A DNA stretch of 7,538 nucleotides from assembly GCA_900546005.1 (NCBI GenBank), contig URBJ01000101.1, positions 1 through 7,538 of the forward strand. Direction: 5' to 3'. The stretch is from an uncultured Alistipes sp. GTDB taxonomy: Bacteria; Bacteroidota; Bacteroidia; Bacteroidales; Rikenellaceae. Below the pieces are notes generated by a model. It was not told the origin of the DNA and did not search any database. It saw only the letters and a list, made by a program, of their open reading frames with translations. The number at the start of each line of letters is the position of its first letter. Within the stretch, counting starts at the first letter, position 1. The position numbers and the translations under genes were made by a program. Positions 1 to 6,489 of the stretch are shown here, in pieces.

Positions 1-105
1 CAACGTGGTAGAGAGCATCATAAAAAGCAACAGCAAGAAGATCAGGTCCGTCATCGACGACGAACTGAACCCCACTTCCACTTTCGACCCTCGTTTGATA
101 GCCAT
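1..105 (-). CDS. exbD: ExbD/TolR-type biopolymer transport protein, N-terminal fragment
   Basis: ExbD is a single-pass inner-membrane protein that, with ExbB, uses the proton gradient to energise TonB-dependent outer-membrane uptake. Only the first 35 codons are in the window; the gene runs off the left edge. The visible peptide starts MAIKRGSKVEV, a short basic cytoplasmic segment, followed by GFSSSSMTDLIFLLLLF and MMLSTTL, one transmembrane helix. Asp20 at the start of the helix matches the proton-carrying aspartate of the family (Asp25 in E. coli ExbD). The ATG at 103-105 follows the exbB stop by 39 bases, with no strong Shine-Dalgarno sequence, which is common in Bacteroidota. The pairing with exbB supports the call. 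ExbD and TolR cannot be told apart from this fragment; ExbD is the usual annotation in this phylum. Confidence 0.85.
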   Translation of the reverse strand, partial: MAIKRGSKVEVGFSSSSMTDLIFLLLLFMMLSTTL

Positions 106-144
106 AATTAATTATGTTTTAATCTTTTATTCCCGTTTTCGACT

Positions 145-834
145 CTACTGTTCGATCGGTTGATTCAAAATATCCATAAAGGCGATCGAGTTGGCCTCCA
201 TCTGGAATACCAGTTTTTCGATGCGAGCCACCAAGTAGTTGTATCCGAAATAGGCAGGGACACCCACCGTCAAACCGGCTACCGTCGTCACCATGGCCAC
301 ATACATACCACTCGAGAGCACCGTCATATCGACCGTACCTCCAGCCTGCGACATATTCATGAAGGCCTGCACCATACCGACAACCGTACCCAAGAATCCG
401 ATCATCGGGGCTCCACCCGCTATTGTTGCCAGAATCGGCAAACCGGTTTCGAGTTTCGACACTTCGAGGTTCGCCACATTTTCGATCGAGTTGTTCACAT
501 CGTTCAGCGGGCGACCGATCCGTTCGATACCCTTTTCGACCATACGGGCAATCGGGGTATTGGAGCTCCGACACAATTGAACCGCTGCAGCGATCTTGCC
601 ATCGAAAATCAGCTCACGGATTCTGTTCATGAAGTTGGGATCGACAGCCGAAGCCTTACGAATCGCCCAGAAGCGTTCGAAAAAGATAAAGACAGCCACA
701 CCGCCGAGAATCAGCAGCGGCCACATCAGAAAACCTCCGGCCAGAAAAAGCTCTCCGAAACTCATCGTTTCGGCTACCGGTTCCACGGCCAGAGTCGCCG
801 TTGCCGGTTCACTTGCTTGCAACAAAAACATCAT
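145..834 (-). CDS. exbB: MotA/TolQ/ExbB family proton channel protein
   Basis: This 229-residue inner-membrane protein is the channel-forming partner of ExbD and supplies proton-motive force to TonB systems. Three hydrophobic helices are visible at about residues 30-53, 132-157 and 175-200, with a cytoplasmic loop between the first and second; this is the ExbB/TolQ topology. The family signature is APMIGFLGTVVGMVQAF (142-158), and Thr150 and Thr184 fall where the channel threonines of ExbB/TolQ lie. The conserved glutamate of E. coli ExbB helix 3 (Glu176) appears to be Val179 here. About 25 residues precede the first helix, including an Ala/Thr/Val-rich stretch. There are two adjacent ATG codons (834 and 831); the first is used here. 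A Bacteroides-type promoter lies about 60 bases upstream, and exbD follows on the same strand. ExbB versus TolQ is a family-level choice. Confidence 0.9.
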   Translation of the reverse strand: MMFLLQASEPATATLAVEPVAETMSFGELFLAGGFLMWPLLILGGVAVFIFFERFWAIRKASAVDPNFMNRIRELIFDGKIAAAVQLCRSSNTPIARMVEKGIERIGRPLNDVNNSIENVANLEVSKLETGLPILATIAGGAPMIGFLGTVVGMVQAFMNMSQAGGTVDMTVLSSGMYVAMVTTVAGLTVGVPAYFGYNYLVARIEKLVFQMEANSIAFMDILNQPIEQ

Positions 835-891
835 ATCTTTTCAATTAGTTTTTTAATTTTCAGTTCTCCGAACCGATATTTTGTCGATTCA

Positions 892-922
892 CAAAAGTAC
901 GTTTTATTATGAATCCGGCAAA
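892..922 (-). promoter_or_regulatory. Bacteroides-type promoter for exbB-exbD
   Basis: Read on the minus strand, TTTG (922-919) is followed by 19 bases and then TACTTTTG (899-892). This fits the TTTG-N19-21-TAnnTTTG pattern of the main sigma factor in Bacteroidota exactly. Transcription would begin near base 885, leaving an untranslated leader of about 50 AT-rich bases before the exbB ATG at 834. It lies between queG and exbB, so exbB-exbD can be transcribed apart from queG. This is a motif match only. Confidence 0.6.
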
Positions 923-958
923 CAATCGTTGCAGGATTTTTTCGAAACTACCGAACAT

Positions 959-1885
959 CTACCCATTCTCCGTTTTCTCTTTCGCGATCTCCTTGATCCG
1001 GGTCTGCAACCGGCGCAATCCGCAACGTGCAAGAGGCGTCAGTCCGAACAGCCGATCGAAATCGGCATCGGTCAGGACGAGCCACGATGCGGCATCCATC
1101 CGTTCAAGCTCGGGAATCGGCCGAAAGAGCTCATGATCGCGGACCGGAGCCTTACGGTTGTAGGGACACACCTGCTGACATACGTCGCAACCGAAGACCC
1201 ATCCATGCAGATCCCCTTCCGTTTTCCCATCCTGTTCCCGTTCGATCGTCCGGCGGGCAATACACTTTCCGGCGTCGATCTTCCGGTCGGGCAGAATCGC
1301 TTTGGCAGGACAAGCCTCCACACACCTCCGGCAATTTCCGCACCCATCCGGCTGTTTCGTATTATCGGGATCGAGTCCAACCGTCGTAACGATCTCCCCC
1401 AACAGCAAAAATGAGCCCAAACGCGGATGAATCAGCAACGAGTGGCGACCGATCCATCCCAAACCCGCCTCTACGGCCCACGATTTCTCTGATATGGGGG
1501 CCGTATCGGTAAAAACGCGCCCCGTCGCCCCGGGTTCCAGCTCTTTCAGGTAGTCGAGCAGTCGGAAAAGTTGCTGTTTAATTGTAATATGATAATCTAC
1601 CGAATGGGCATAAGCGGCAATGCGCGACGCCACCTCACCCGAAGCAGGTGGGCGATGATAGCTGACCCCACAGACGATAACCGACCGGGCCTGTTCGTAC
1701 AACAACGTCGGATCGAACCGTTTTTCGGCATTTCGATGCAGATACTCCAACCCGCCGTCATATCCCGCATCGAGCCACTTTTGAAACGCTTCGTAGTGTT
1801 CGGACATCGGATGACATGCGGCAATTCCACACAGATCGAATCCCAATTCATAGGCCCGACAACGTATTTTCTCGGAAAGCGACAT
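959..1885 (-). CDS. queG: Epoxyqueuosine reductase QueG
   Basis: QueG is a cytoplasmic cobalamin- and iron-sulfur-dependent enzyme that reduces epoxyqueuosine to queuosine in the wobble position of tRNAs with GUN anticodons. The 308 residues show an N-terminal catalytic domain with TDTAPISEKSWAVEAGLGWIG (126-146 by position). Asp127 in it corresponds to the catalytic Asp of E. coli QueG. Eight cysteines for two [4Fe-4S] clusters follow: Cys182, 185, 188 and 192 (CGNCRRCVEACP), then Cys208, 233, 236 and 240 (CDVCQQVCP). The usual CISYLTIE segment reads CIARRTIE here. The protein is about 70 residues shorter than E. coli QueG and ends soon after GLTPLARCGLRRLQ, so the HEAT-like C-terminal extension is missing; short forms occur in this phylum. 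The ATG at 1885 gives a normal N-terminus. It is divergent from the ligase operon. Confidence 0.93.
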   Translation of the reverse strand: MSLSEKIRCRAYELGFDLCGIAACHPMSEHYEAFQKWLDAGYDGGLEYLHRNAEKRFDPTLLYEQARSVIVCGVSYHRPPASGEVASRIAAYAHSVDYHITIKQQLFRLLDYLKELEPGATGRVFTDTAPISEKSWAVEAGLGWIGRHSLLIHPRLGSFLLLGEIVTTVGLDPDNTKQPDGCGNCRRCVEACPAKAILPDRKIDAGKCIARRTIEREQDGKTEGDLHGWVFGCDVCQQVCPYNRKAPVRDHELFRPIPELERMDAASWLVLTDADFDRLFGLTPLARCGLRRLQTRIKEIAKEKTENG

Positions 1886-1922
1886 GTTGTTAGACGAAAC
1901 TCATCGATTGGTTATTGTTCCA

Positions 1923-1930
1923 CAAAAATA
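1923..1930 (-). promoter_or_regulatory. Candidate -7 box for queG
   Basis: On the minus strand this reads TATTTTTG, a match to the Bacteroidota -7 consensus TAnnTTTG, 37 bases upstream of the queG ATG. No TTTG is present at the expected 19-21 bases upstream, so the -33 element is missing or weak. Its position in a short divergent spacer makes it plausible. Confidence 0.4.
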
Positions 1931-1951
1931 TAATTTCTCATCAAAAAAAAT

Positions 1952-1959
1952 TATCTTTG
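1952..1959 (+). promoter_or_regulatory. Candidate -7 box for the ligase operon
   Basis: TATCTTTG is an exact TAnnTTTG match, 42 bases upstream of the ATG at 2002. Transcription would begin near 1965. That also argues against the in-frame TTG at 1915 as a start, because it would lie upstream of the transcript. No clear TTTG is seen 19-21 bases upstream; the preceding run of A residues is the only notable element. The box is 21 bases from the opposite-strand box at 1923-1930. Confidence 0.5.
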
Positions 1960-2001
1960 TCTGGTGGAAGAGGTGTACTCTGCCAATCAATCTATCCGAT
2001 C

Positions 2002-3702
2002 ATGCCTTTCAATACCCTGCTGGAACTTTACAGACACAGCATCCACGCATATAGCTCCAATACCTGCTCCTCGCTGTATGGGGGCGAATCGCTTACCTAC
2101 CGGGAATTTTCCGAACGAGTCGAATCCCTGATCAAAACATTTACCGAAGCCGGTCTCGAGAGTGGAGACAAGGTGGCTCTATTGAGCAGCAACATGCCCA
2201 ACTGGGGGGTCACCTATTTCGCCGTCACCATATCGGGACTGGTGATCGTTCCGATCCTTCCAGAGTTTTCGGGTACGGAGATCGATCGAATCATCCTCCA
2301 CTCCGAAGCCAAAGCCTTGGTCGCCTCCGACAAGCTGTACACCAAAGTATCGAAAGAGGTACTTGCGCGACTTACGTTGGTCATCCGTTCGAAAAATCTG
2401 GGGGTCATCGCCCAGCACAAACAGGGAAACAGTCGAAGAAGCGTCCTGCCCGATCCGAAAAAGGAGGATCTCGCAGCGATCATCTACACATCGGGAACCA
2501 CATCGAGACCCAAGGGCGTCATGCTCTCGCATGGGAACCTGTGCAGCGAACTGCACATGGTAAGTCTTCTGCAACCGGTCTATCCGAATGATGTTTTTCT
2601 CTCGATTCTCCCACTTTCCCACACCTACGAGTGCTCATTGGGCATGCTACTGCCCTTCATGTGGGGAGCGTCGGTTGTCTATATAGACAAGGCTCCGACT
2701 CCAGCCGTGCTGATTCCGGTTTTGAAAGCCGTCCGCCCGACGGTCATGCTGAGCGTTCCGCTGATTATCGAAAAGATATACCGCAACAAGATTCTACCCC
2801 AGCTCTCATCGAACTTCATATTCAAACGACTCTACAAAAAGGAGTGGGGGCGCAAATGGCTACACCGCGTAGCTGGGAAAAAACTGATGAAGCTCTTCGG
2901 AGGACGGATCCGATTCTTCGGCATCGGAGGCGCGAAACTCGATCCGGACGTGGAACAGTTCCTCTATGAAGCGCGGTTCCCGTATGCCATCGGCTACGGG
3001 CTGACGGAAACCGCCCCGGTACTCGCCGGAGTCAACCCCACGATGGTCCGACACCAATCCACCGGTCCTATGCTGCAGGGCATAGAGGCTCGGCTCGACA
3101 ACATAAATCCCAAATCCGGAGAGGGCGAAATCGTAGTCAAAGGGCCCAACGTCATGATGGGATACTACAAAGATCCGGATGCCACGGCCGACTCCTTCAC
3201 CGCTGACGGCTGGTTCCGGACCAAAGACCTCGGCATTTTCGATGAAGACGGATACCTGTATATCAAAGGCCGGCTTTCAAACATGATTCTCGGTCCGAGC
3301 GGAGAAAACATCTACCCCGAGGAGATCGAAAACGTGATCAACAGCCACGCGTTAGTGAGCGATTCTCTGGTACAGGAGAACAGCATGGGCAAACTGGTCG
3401 CCATCGTCTATTTCAACAAGGAGGAGCTCGAGCGAAAATACCACACCATGAAGGAGGAGTTGGGTAACCGCATGGAACATGTCAAAAAGGAGCTGATCCA
3501 CTATGTCAACTCCAAGGTAAACCGCTTCTCTCGGATTTCGGAGGTAATCGAAAAAACGAACGAATTCGAAAAAACTCCCACCTACAAGATCAAACGGTTC
3601 CTCTACAATAAGAAACAAAATAACAACAAAGAGTCGCATCCTATTTCCAACTCAGGAAAACAAGGGAAAAAAAGAAAGAAAAAGGAGACGACACAGATTT
3701 AG
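2002..3702 (+). CDS. AMP-dependent long-chain acyl-CoA synthetase-like protein (adenylate-forming ligase)
   Basis: This 566-residue ANL-superfamily enzyme is expected to activate a carboxylic acid, most likely a fatty acid, with ATP to an acyl-adenylate and pass it to CoA or another thiol. Visible motifs in order (numbered from the ATG at 2002): P-loop YTSGTTSRPKG (162-172), LPLSHTYE (203-210), which is typical of long-chain fatty-acid ligases, YGLTET (332-337), DGWFRTKDLG (402-411), KGRLSNMI (422-429), GENIYPEEIE (434-443), and TPTYKIKR (525-532) with the expected catalytic lysine. An in-frame TTG 87 bases upstream would add an atypical N-terminus and precede the promoter box, so I chose the ATG. 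No Shine-Dalgarno sequence is seen. After about residue 535 there is a low-complexity tail rich in Asn and Lys, ending with a basic cluster (GKKRKKK). It is first in a three-gene operon. The substrate cannot be read from the sequence. Confidence 0.88.
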   Translation: MPFNTLLELYRHSIHAYSSNTCSSLYGGESLTYREFSERVESLIKTFTEAGLESGDKVALLSSNMPNWGVTYFAVTISGLVIVPILPEFSGTEIDRIILHSEAKALVASDKLYTKVSKEVLARLTLVIRSKNLGVIAQHKQGNSRRSVLPDPKKEDLAAIIYTSGTTSRPKGVMLSHGNLCSELHMVSLLQPVYPNDVFLSILPLSHTYECSLGMLLPFMWGASVVYIDKAPTPAVLIPVLKAVRPTVMLSVPLIIEKIYRNKILPQLSSNFIFKRLYKKEWGRKWLHRVAGKKLMKLFGGRIRFFGIGGAKLDPDVEQFLYEARFPYAIGYGLTETAPVLAGVNPTMVRHQSTGPMLQGIEARLDNINPKSGEGEIVVKGPNVMMGYYKDPDATADSFTADGWFRTKDLGIFDEDGYLYIKGRLSNMILGPSGENIYPEEIENVINSHALVSDSLVQENSMGKLVAIVYFNKEELERKYHTMKEELGNRMEHVKKELIHYVNSKVNRFSRISEVIEKTNEFEKTPTYKIKRFLYNKKQNNNKESHPISNSGKQGKKRKKKETTQI

Positions 3703-3734
3703 TGAAATATTTGGGATAAAGAGGACTTAATACG

Positions 3735-4433
3735 ATGGACAATACGAACGAAGCGGAACGATACCGGCGGAATCTGCTGGTCGAAGGATTCTCCGAAGAG
3801 CAACAACAACGGCTTGCGGAGAGTCGAATAACGGTAGTCGGAGCGGGAGGATTGGGCTCTGCAGCACTGAACTACCTCGTTGCCGCCGGCGTAGGATTCA
3901 TCCGAATCATCGAGAACGACTTCGTTTCGCTCAGCAACCTGCAACGCCAAATCCTCTATACGACTGACGATCTGGGACGAGCCAAAGTCTCGGCCGCAAC
4001 CGATCGGCTGTCGAGAATCAATCCGCAGTGTCAGATCGATGCCGTAACCGATCGGCTCGATACCCACAACGCAGAAACTTTACTGTCCGGAAGCCAACTT
4101 GTCGTCGACTGTACGGACAACTACGCGACCCGATACGTTATCGACGACTTCTGCTCGGCCCGCCGAGTTCCGATGATCTATGGCACCGCCGAACAGATCA
4201 GCGGACAGGTGTCGGTTTTCAATACGGGCCGTGCCGGCAGCTACCGCGATCTCTATCCGACAGCCCCCGCCCAGAAAAGCGAAGTCGGCGTACTGCCTCC
4301 GATGGTCGGGATCGTCGGTTCGTTTCAGGCTCTCGAAGCGATAAAGCTGCTCAACGGCATCGGGAGTGGGCTGGACGGCCGACTGCTTTCGATCGACGGT
4401 AGGACCCTGCAAATCACCCTGTTTGAAATTTAA
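3735..4433 (+). CDS. HesA/MoeB/ThiF family E1-like adenylyltransferase
   Basis: Members of this family adenylate the C-terminal glycine of small sulfur-carrier or ubiquitin-like proteins (ThiS, MoaD). The 232-residue protein has the nucleotide-binding GAGGLGS (36-42), SNLQRQ (67-72) with Asn68, Arg71 and Gln72, Lys84, and DCTDN with Asp128. These match ATP- and Mg-binding residues of MoeB. The C-terminal GVLPPMVGIVGSFQALEAIK segment (185-204) is also typical. Odd points: the zinc-binding CxxC pairs are absent (SYRDLYP stands where CYRCLFP is common), the cysteine usually just before the GVLGP segment is replaced by KSE, and the Asp near residue 60 is Glu. An AGAGGA Shine-Dalgarno sequence (3720-3725) supports the ATG at 3735. 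It lies 32 bases after the ligase and 5 before the methyltransferase. No ThiS/MoaD-like gene is in view, so the partner and pathway are unknown; thiF or moeB would be over-specific. Confidence 0.88.
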   Translation: MDNTNEAERYRRNLLVEGFSEEQQQRLAESRITVVGAGGLGSAALNYLVAAGVGFIRIIENDFVSLSNLQRQILYTTDDLGRAKVSAATDRLSRINPQCQIDAVTDRLDTHNAETLLSGSQLVVDCTDNYATRYVIDDFCSARRVPMIYGTAEQISGQVSVFNTGRAGSYRDLYPTAPAQKSEVGVLPPMVGIVGSFQALEAIKLLNGIGSGLDGRLLSIDGRTLQITLFEI

Positions 4434-4438
4434 AAGCC

Positions 4439-5194
4439 ATGTTCGATCTTGCCCGACAGCGCAGCAGCGCCAATGAACAGCTCCGCATCTCAGACCTGAT
4501 GCAGCTTACTCCACGTGGAGAAAGCCTCCTCGAGATCGGAGCAAGAGACTGCTACATTACCCGGAAGCTGACTGCGCTCTATCCACACATCACCGCCCTC
4601 GACCTCACCCGGCCCGAAATCGATGAGCCGGGCATTACTCCGGTACAGGGAGACGTAACGGCACTCGATTTTGCCGACGGAGCATTCGACACCGTTTTCT
4701 GCACGGAAGTTCTGGAACACATTCCCCCACAGAAACTCGAACAAGCCTGTCGGGAGATCGAACGAGTCACCTCGCGCTATGCTGTCATCGGAGTTCCCTA
4801 CCGGCAAGATCTTCGTGCCAACCGTACGCGTTGCGCACATTGCGGGAAAGTCAATCCGACGACCGGACACCTCAACCGTTTCGACCGGAAAACCCTTATC
4901 GCGCTGTTTCCCGACATGGAGATCTGCGCCCTAAGGCTTGTAGGCAAAGGTCAAGCCGTCACCAACCCCCTCTCGGTATGGATCTATCGGATGTGTGGCT
5001 ATCCATACGGAAGCTACGATCAGGAGGAGGGGTGCATTCACTGCGGAGCGAAACTGATTCGCCCTTCGATCAACCGAGTTGAGTGGGCAGCCTGCTTTAT
5101 CGCACGTGCGCTGAATCAGATTCAATATAAATTATACGGAGCTCGAAAACCGATCTGGATACACATCCTTTTCAAGAAAAAGCAGAAGAAATAA
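4439..5194 (+). CDS. Class I SAM-dependent methyltransferase with two CxxC pairs
   Basis: This 251-residue cytoplasmic protein has a Rossmann-type methyltransferase N-terminal half. Motif I is LLEIGARDC (30-38, a variant of the usual ExGxG), an acidic second-strand end is ALDLT (53-57), then GDVTALDF (71-78), and FDTVFCTEVLEHI (83-95) is typical of the Methyltransf_11 group. The C-terminal half has RCAHCG (131-136) and GCIHCG (198-203). The four cysteines 132, 135, 199 and 202 could form one zinc site, and GHLNRFD (143-149) lies between them. The C-terminus is basic (FKKKQKK). It starts 5 bases after the E1-like gene, so translation may be coupled. Similar methyltransferases occur in cell-surface polysaccharide loci, but no glycosyltransferase is present here, so the substrate is unassigned. 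The last codons and stop lie inside the terminator stem. Confidence 0.85.
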   Translation: MFDLARQRSSANEQLRISDLMQLTPRGESLLEIGARDCYITRKLTALYPHITALDLTRPEIDEPGITPVQGDVTALDFADGAFDTVFCTEVLEHIPPQKLEQACREIERVTSRYAVIGVPYRQDLRANRTRCAHCGKVNPTTGHLNRFDRKTLIALFPDMEICALRLVGKGQAVTNPLSVWIYRMCGYPYGSYDQEEGCIHCGAKLIRPSINRVEWAACFIARALNQIQYKLYGARKPIWIHILFKKKQKK

Positions 5195-5230
5195 GAAACG
5201 GGAAGGTATTCTTCCCGTTTCTTATTTCTT
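5186..5230 (+). terminator. Perfect 20-bp hairpin ending the three-gene operon
   Basis: Bases 5186-5205 pair perfectly with 5211-5230 around a five-base loop (GTATT). The right arm is pyrimidine-rich with T runs (CGTTTCTTATTTCTT), which can act as the U-rich end of an intrinsic terminator. The methyltransferase stop codon (5192-5194) lies within the left arm. The symmetry means it could also stop transcription arriving on the minus strand from the nitroreductase. Confidence 0.75.
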
Positions 5231-5542
5231 GGTCTGTATTTCTCTCTTCACGCTCCGTTTTGTCCTTTGCCCAAGAACCGAATATTCCGGACTGCAACAC
5301 AAGCTCTTTCTAATCAGACGAGAAAGCTATCCCGATACGCGAACCGTCTCCGGCTCCTCCCCCAATCAGATTCATCCAATCACCATCTCGCCCCCAGAAA
5401 CTTACATGAATCCCTGAACAAGATCCGTTCTGCCGCTCGGTCCTGTTCGTGTAACTTCTCCTTAAATCGGAACCCAATCCGAAAATCCGAACCTCGTTCC
5501 AATCTTTTCCCCGGCAAAAAGGACGCGTACGAAGCGTTCTCT
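5231..5542. other. Intergenic stretch between convergent genes, nothing recognised
   Basis: This stretch of about 310 bases lies between the ends of the methyltransferase and nitroreductase genes. No tRNA, repeat array or convincing gene is visible. Open frames on the plus strand (5229-5417 and 5267-5557) lack a good start or ribosome site and give Arg/Ser/Pro-rich translations without familiar motifs. Only small inverted repeats are seen. On the minus strand, just past the nitroreductase stop, ACGC/GCGT followed by a T5 run (plus 5515-5540) could be a weak terminator. Confidence 0.5.
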
Positions 5543-6292
5543 CTACTCCACCTTTAGGCCGATCTGCTTTTGCAAATACGCCTTGATCCCGTGTTCCATT
5601 GAGTGCCGGTGGTAGCCAACAATATGCTCAGCCCAATCGTTATCGGTCTGCTCTCCGGCCCGACTCCGATTAAAGTCCTGTACCTCCTGATCATAAGCTC
5701 TCAACTGCGGTTCCATCTCCTGATCGGACGAATAGCGATCCGCATGCACTACGACCGGCAACGGAAGTTTCGGCTTCAAATCGGGCATTTCACGAGGATA
5801 ACCGATCGTCAATCCGCAAACGATAGAGACACCCTCGGGCAATCCGAGAATTTCGGAGACCTTCACCGGATCTGCAGTCCGGATATATCCCACGCAACAG
5901 CAGCCCAAACCCATCGACTCGGCCGCCGTCAGTGCACTCATCATCGCCAAAGAAGCATCAATAACCCCCACCGTGTAGCCGTCGATCGTCGACTCGAAAG
6001 CAGGTGATTCGACACCCTTCTGCCGTGCGGCAACCCGCAACTTGTGAAAGTCCAGACAGAACACCATAAACACGGCCGACGTCTTTATCTGTTTCTGTCC
6101 GGTAATTTCATACAGCTGCTCCTTCACCAACTGGTCGGAAACCTCAATGACGGAGAACTGTTGCCCGTTATAACTGGTCGGCGTATTACGAATTGCCTGA
6201 TGAATAAACTCCATCTTTTCGGGCTCGATCTGCTGACGTTCGTAACGACGAATCGACCGACGCTCCAATAATGTCTCTTTCACACTTTTCAT
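5543..6292 (-). CDS. NfsA/Frp-like NADPH-dependent FMN nitroreductase
   Basis: A flavin-dependent cytoplasmic oxidoreductase of the nitroreductase family that transfers electrons from NAD(P)H to nitro compounds, quinones or flavins. The 249 residues match NfsA/Frp-type length (about 240-250). Visible signatures are RRSIRRY (11-17), the phosphate-binding N-terminal segment; TSYNGQQ (39-45), which lines the FMN site; the helix and glycine region ending in GLGCCCVGYIR (128-138); GLTIGYP (160-166); and HADRY (183-187), followed by the long C-terminal extension typical of NfsA-like members. The frame stays open 168 bases upstream, but that part is AT-rich and unlike the family. The ATG at 6292, preceded by GAGAAGAT, gives the normal N-terminus. 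The ROK kinase gene lies upstream on the same strand, separated by hairpins, so independent transcription is likely. The physiological substrate is unknown. Confidence 0.88.
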   Translation of the reverse strand: MKSVKETLLERRSIRRYERQQIEPEKMEFIHQAIRNTPTSYNGQQFSVIEVSDQLVKEQLYEITGQKQIKTSAVFMVFCLDFHKLRVAARQKGVESPAFESTIDGYTVGVIDASLAMMSALTAAESMGLGCCCVGYIRTADPVKVSEILGLPEGVSIVCGLTIGYPREMPDLKPKLPLPVVVHADRYSSDQEMEPQLRAYDQEVQDFNRSRAGEQTDNDWAEHIVGYHRHSMEHGIKAYLQKQIGLKVE

Positions 6293-6465
6293 ATCTTCTC
6301 GTTTTTTTAATCCACACGACACCGACCCGCAAGTCGGATGCCAATCATTTCCATATTTTCCTACGACTTTTGCAAGATACATCTTTTTCCCGAATTCATA
6401 CTTTTCAATCCGTAGAAGATCGCGAGAAACGGGGAACATATGCCGCGTTTCCGTCCCCAATGTTT
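6293..6465 (-). promoter_or_regulatory. Upstream region of the nitroreductase gene
   Basis: About 170 AT-rich bases that must hold the promoter if the gene is transcribed separately from the ROK gene. No full TTTG-N19-21-TAnnTTTG match is visible; TATCTTGC (minus strand, 6379-6372) is the nearest and is weak. A small hairpin pairs CCGAC (6322-6326) with GTCGG (6333-6337) in what would be the leader. Confidence 0.3.
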
Positions 6466-6488
6466 TTTTCGCTCTTTAAGAGCGAAAA
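6466..6488. repeat. Palindrome TTTTCGCTCTT/AAGAGCGAAAA
   Basis: An 11-base inverted repeat with a single unpaired centre base, directly beside the larger hairpin at 6490-6532. The T run precedes the stem and the A run follows it on either strand, so it lacks the U-tail of a standard terminator. It could be an added transcript-end structure or a protein-binding site. Confidence 0.55.
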
Positions 6489-6489
6489 G

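Noticed and set aside
160..912. Long plus-strand open frame opposite exbB (250 codons)
   Set aside because: It is antisense to a clear exbB gene, its His/Arg-rich translation matches no family, and it results from the codon use of the real gene.
881..1414. Plus-strand open frame opposite queG
   Set aside because: It overlaps the iron-sulfur coding region of queG in antisense and has no recognisable domain.
1915..2001. Upstream extension of the acyl-CoA synthetase from a TTG at 1915
   Set aside because: It would add 29 residues without family similarity, lies partly upstream of the likely transcription start, and the ATG at 2002 starts the conserved N-terminal segment.
5267..5557. Possible small gene of 96 codons in the convergent gap
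   Set aside because: It starts with TTG, has no ribosome site, is rich in Arg/Ser/Asn, and runs into the end of the nitroreductase gene.
6372..6379. TATCTTGC as a -7 box for the nitroreductase gene
   Set aside because: It matches only the first part of TAnnTTTG and no TTTG lies 19-21 bases upstream.
6293..6460. N-terminal extension of the nitroreductase from 6460
   Set aside because: The extra 56 residues have no known motif and the DNA looks intergenic; the ATG at 6292 has an AG-rich upstream sequence and places RRSIRRY at the usual distance.
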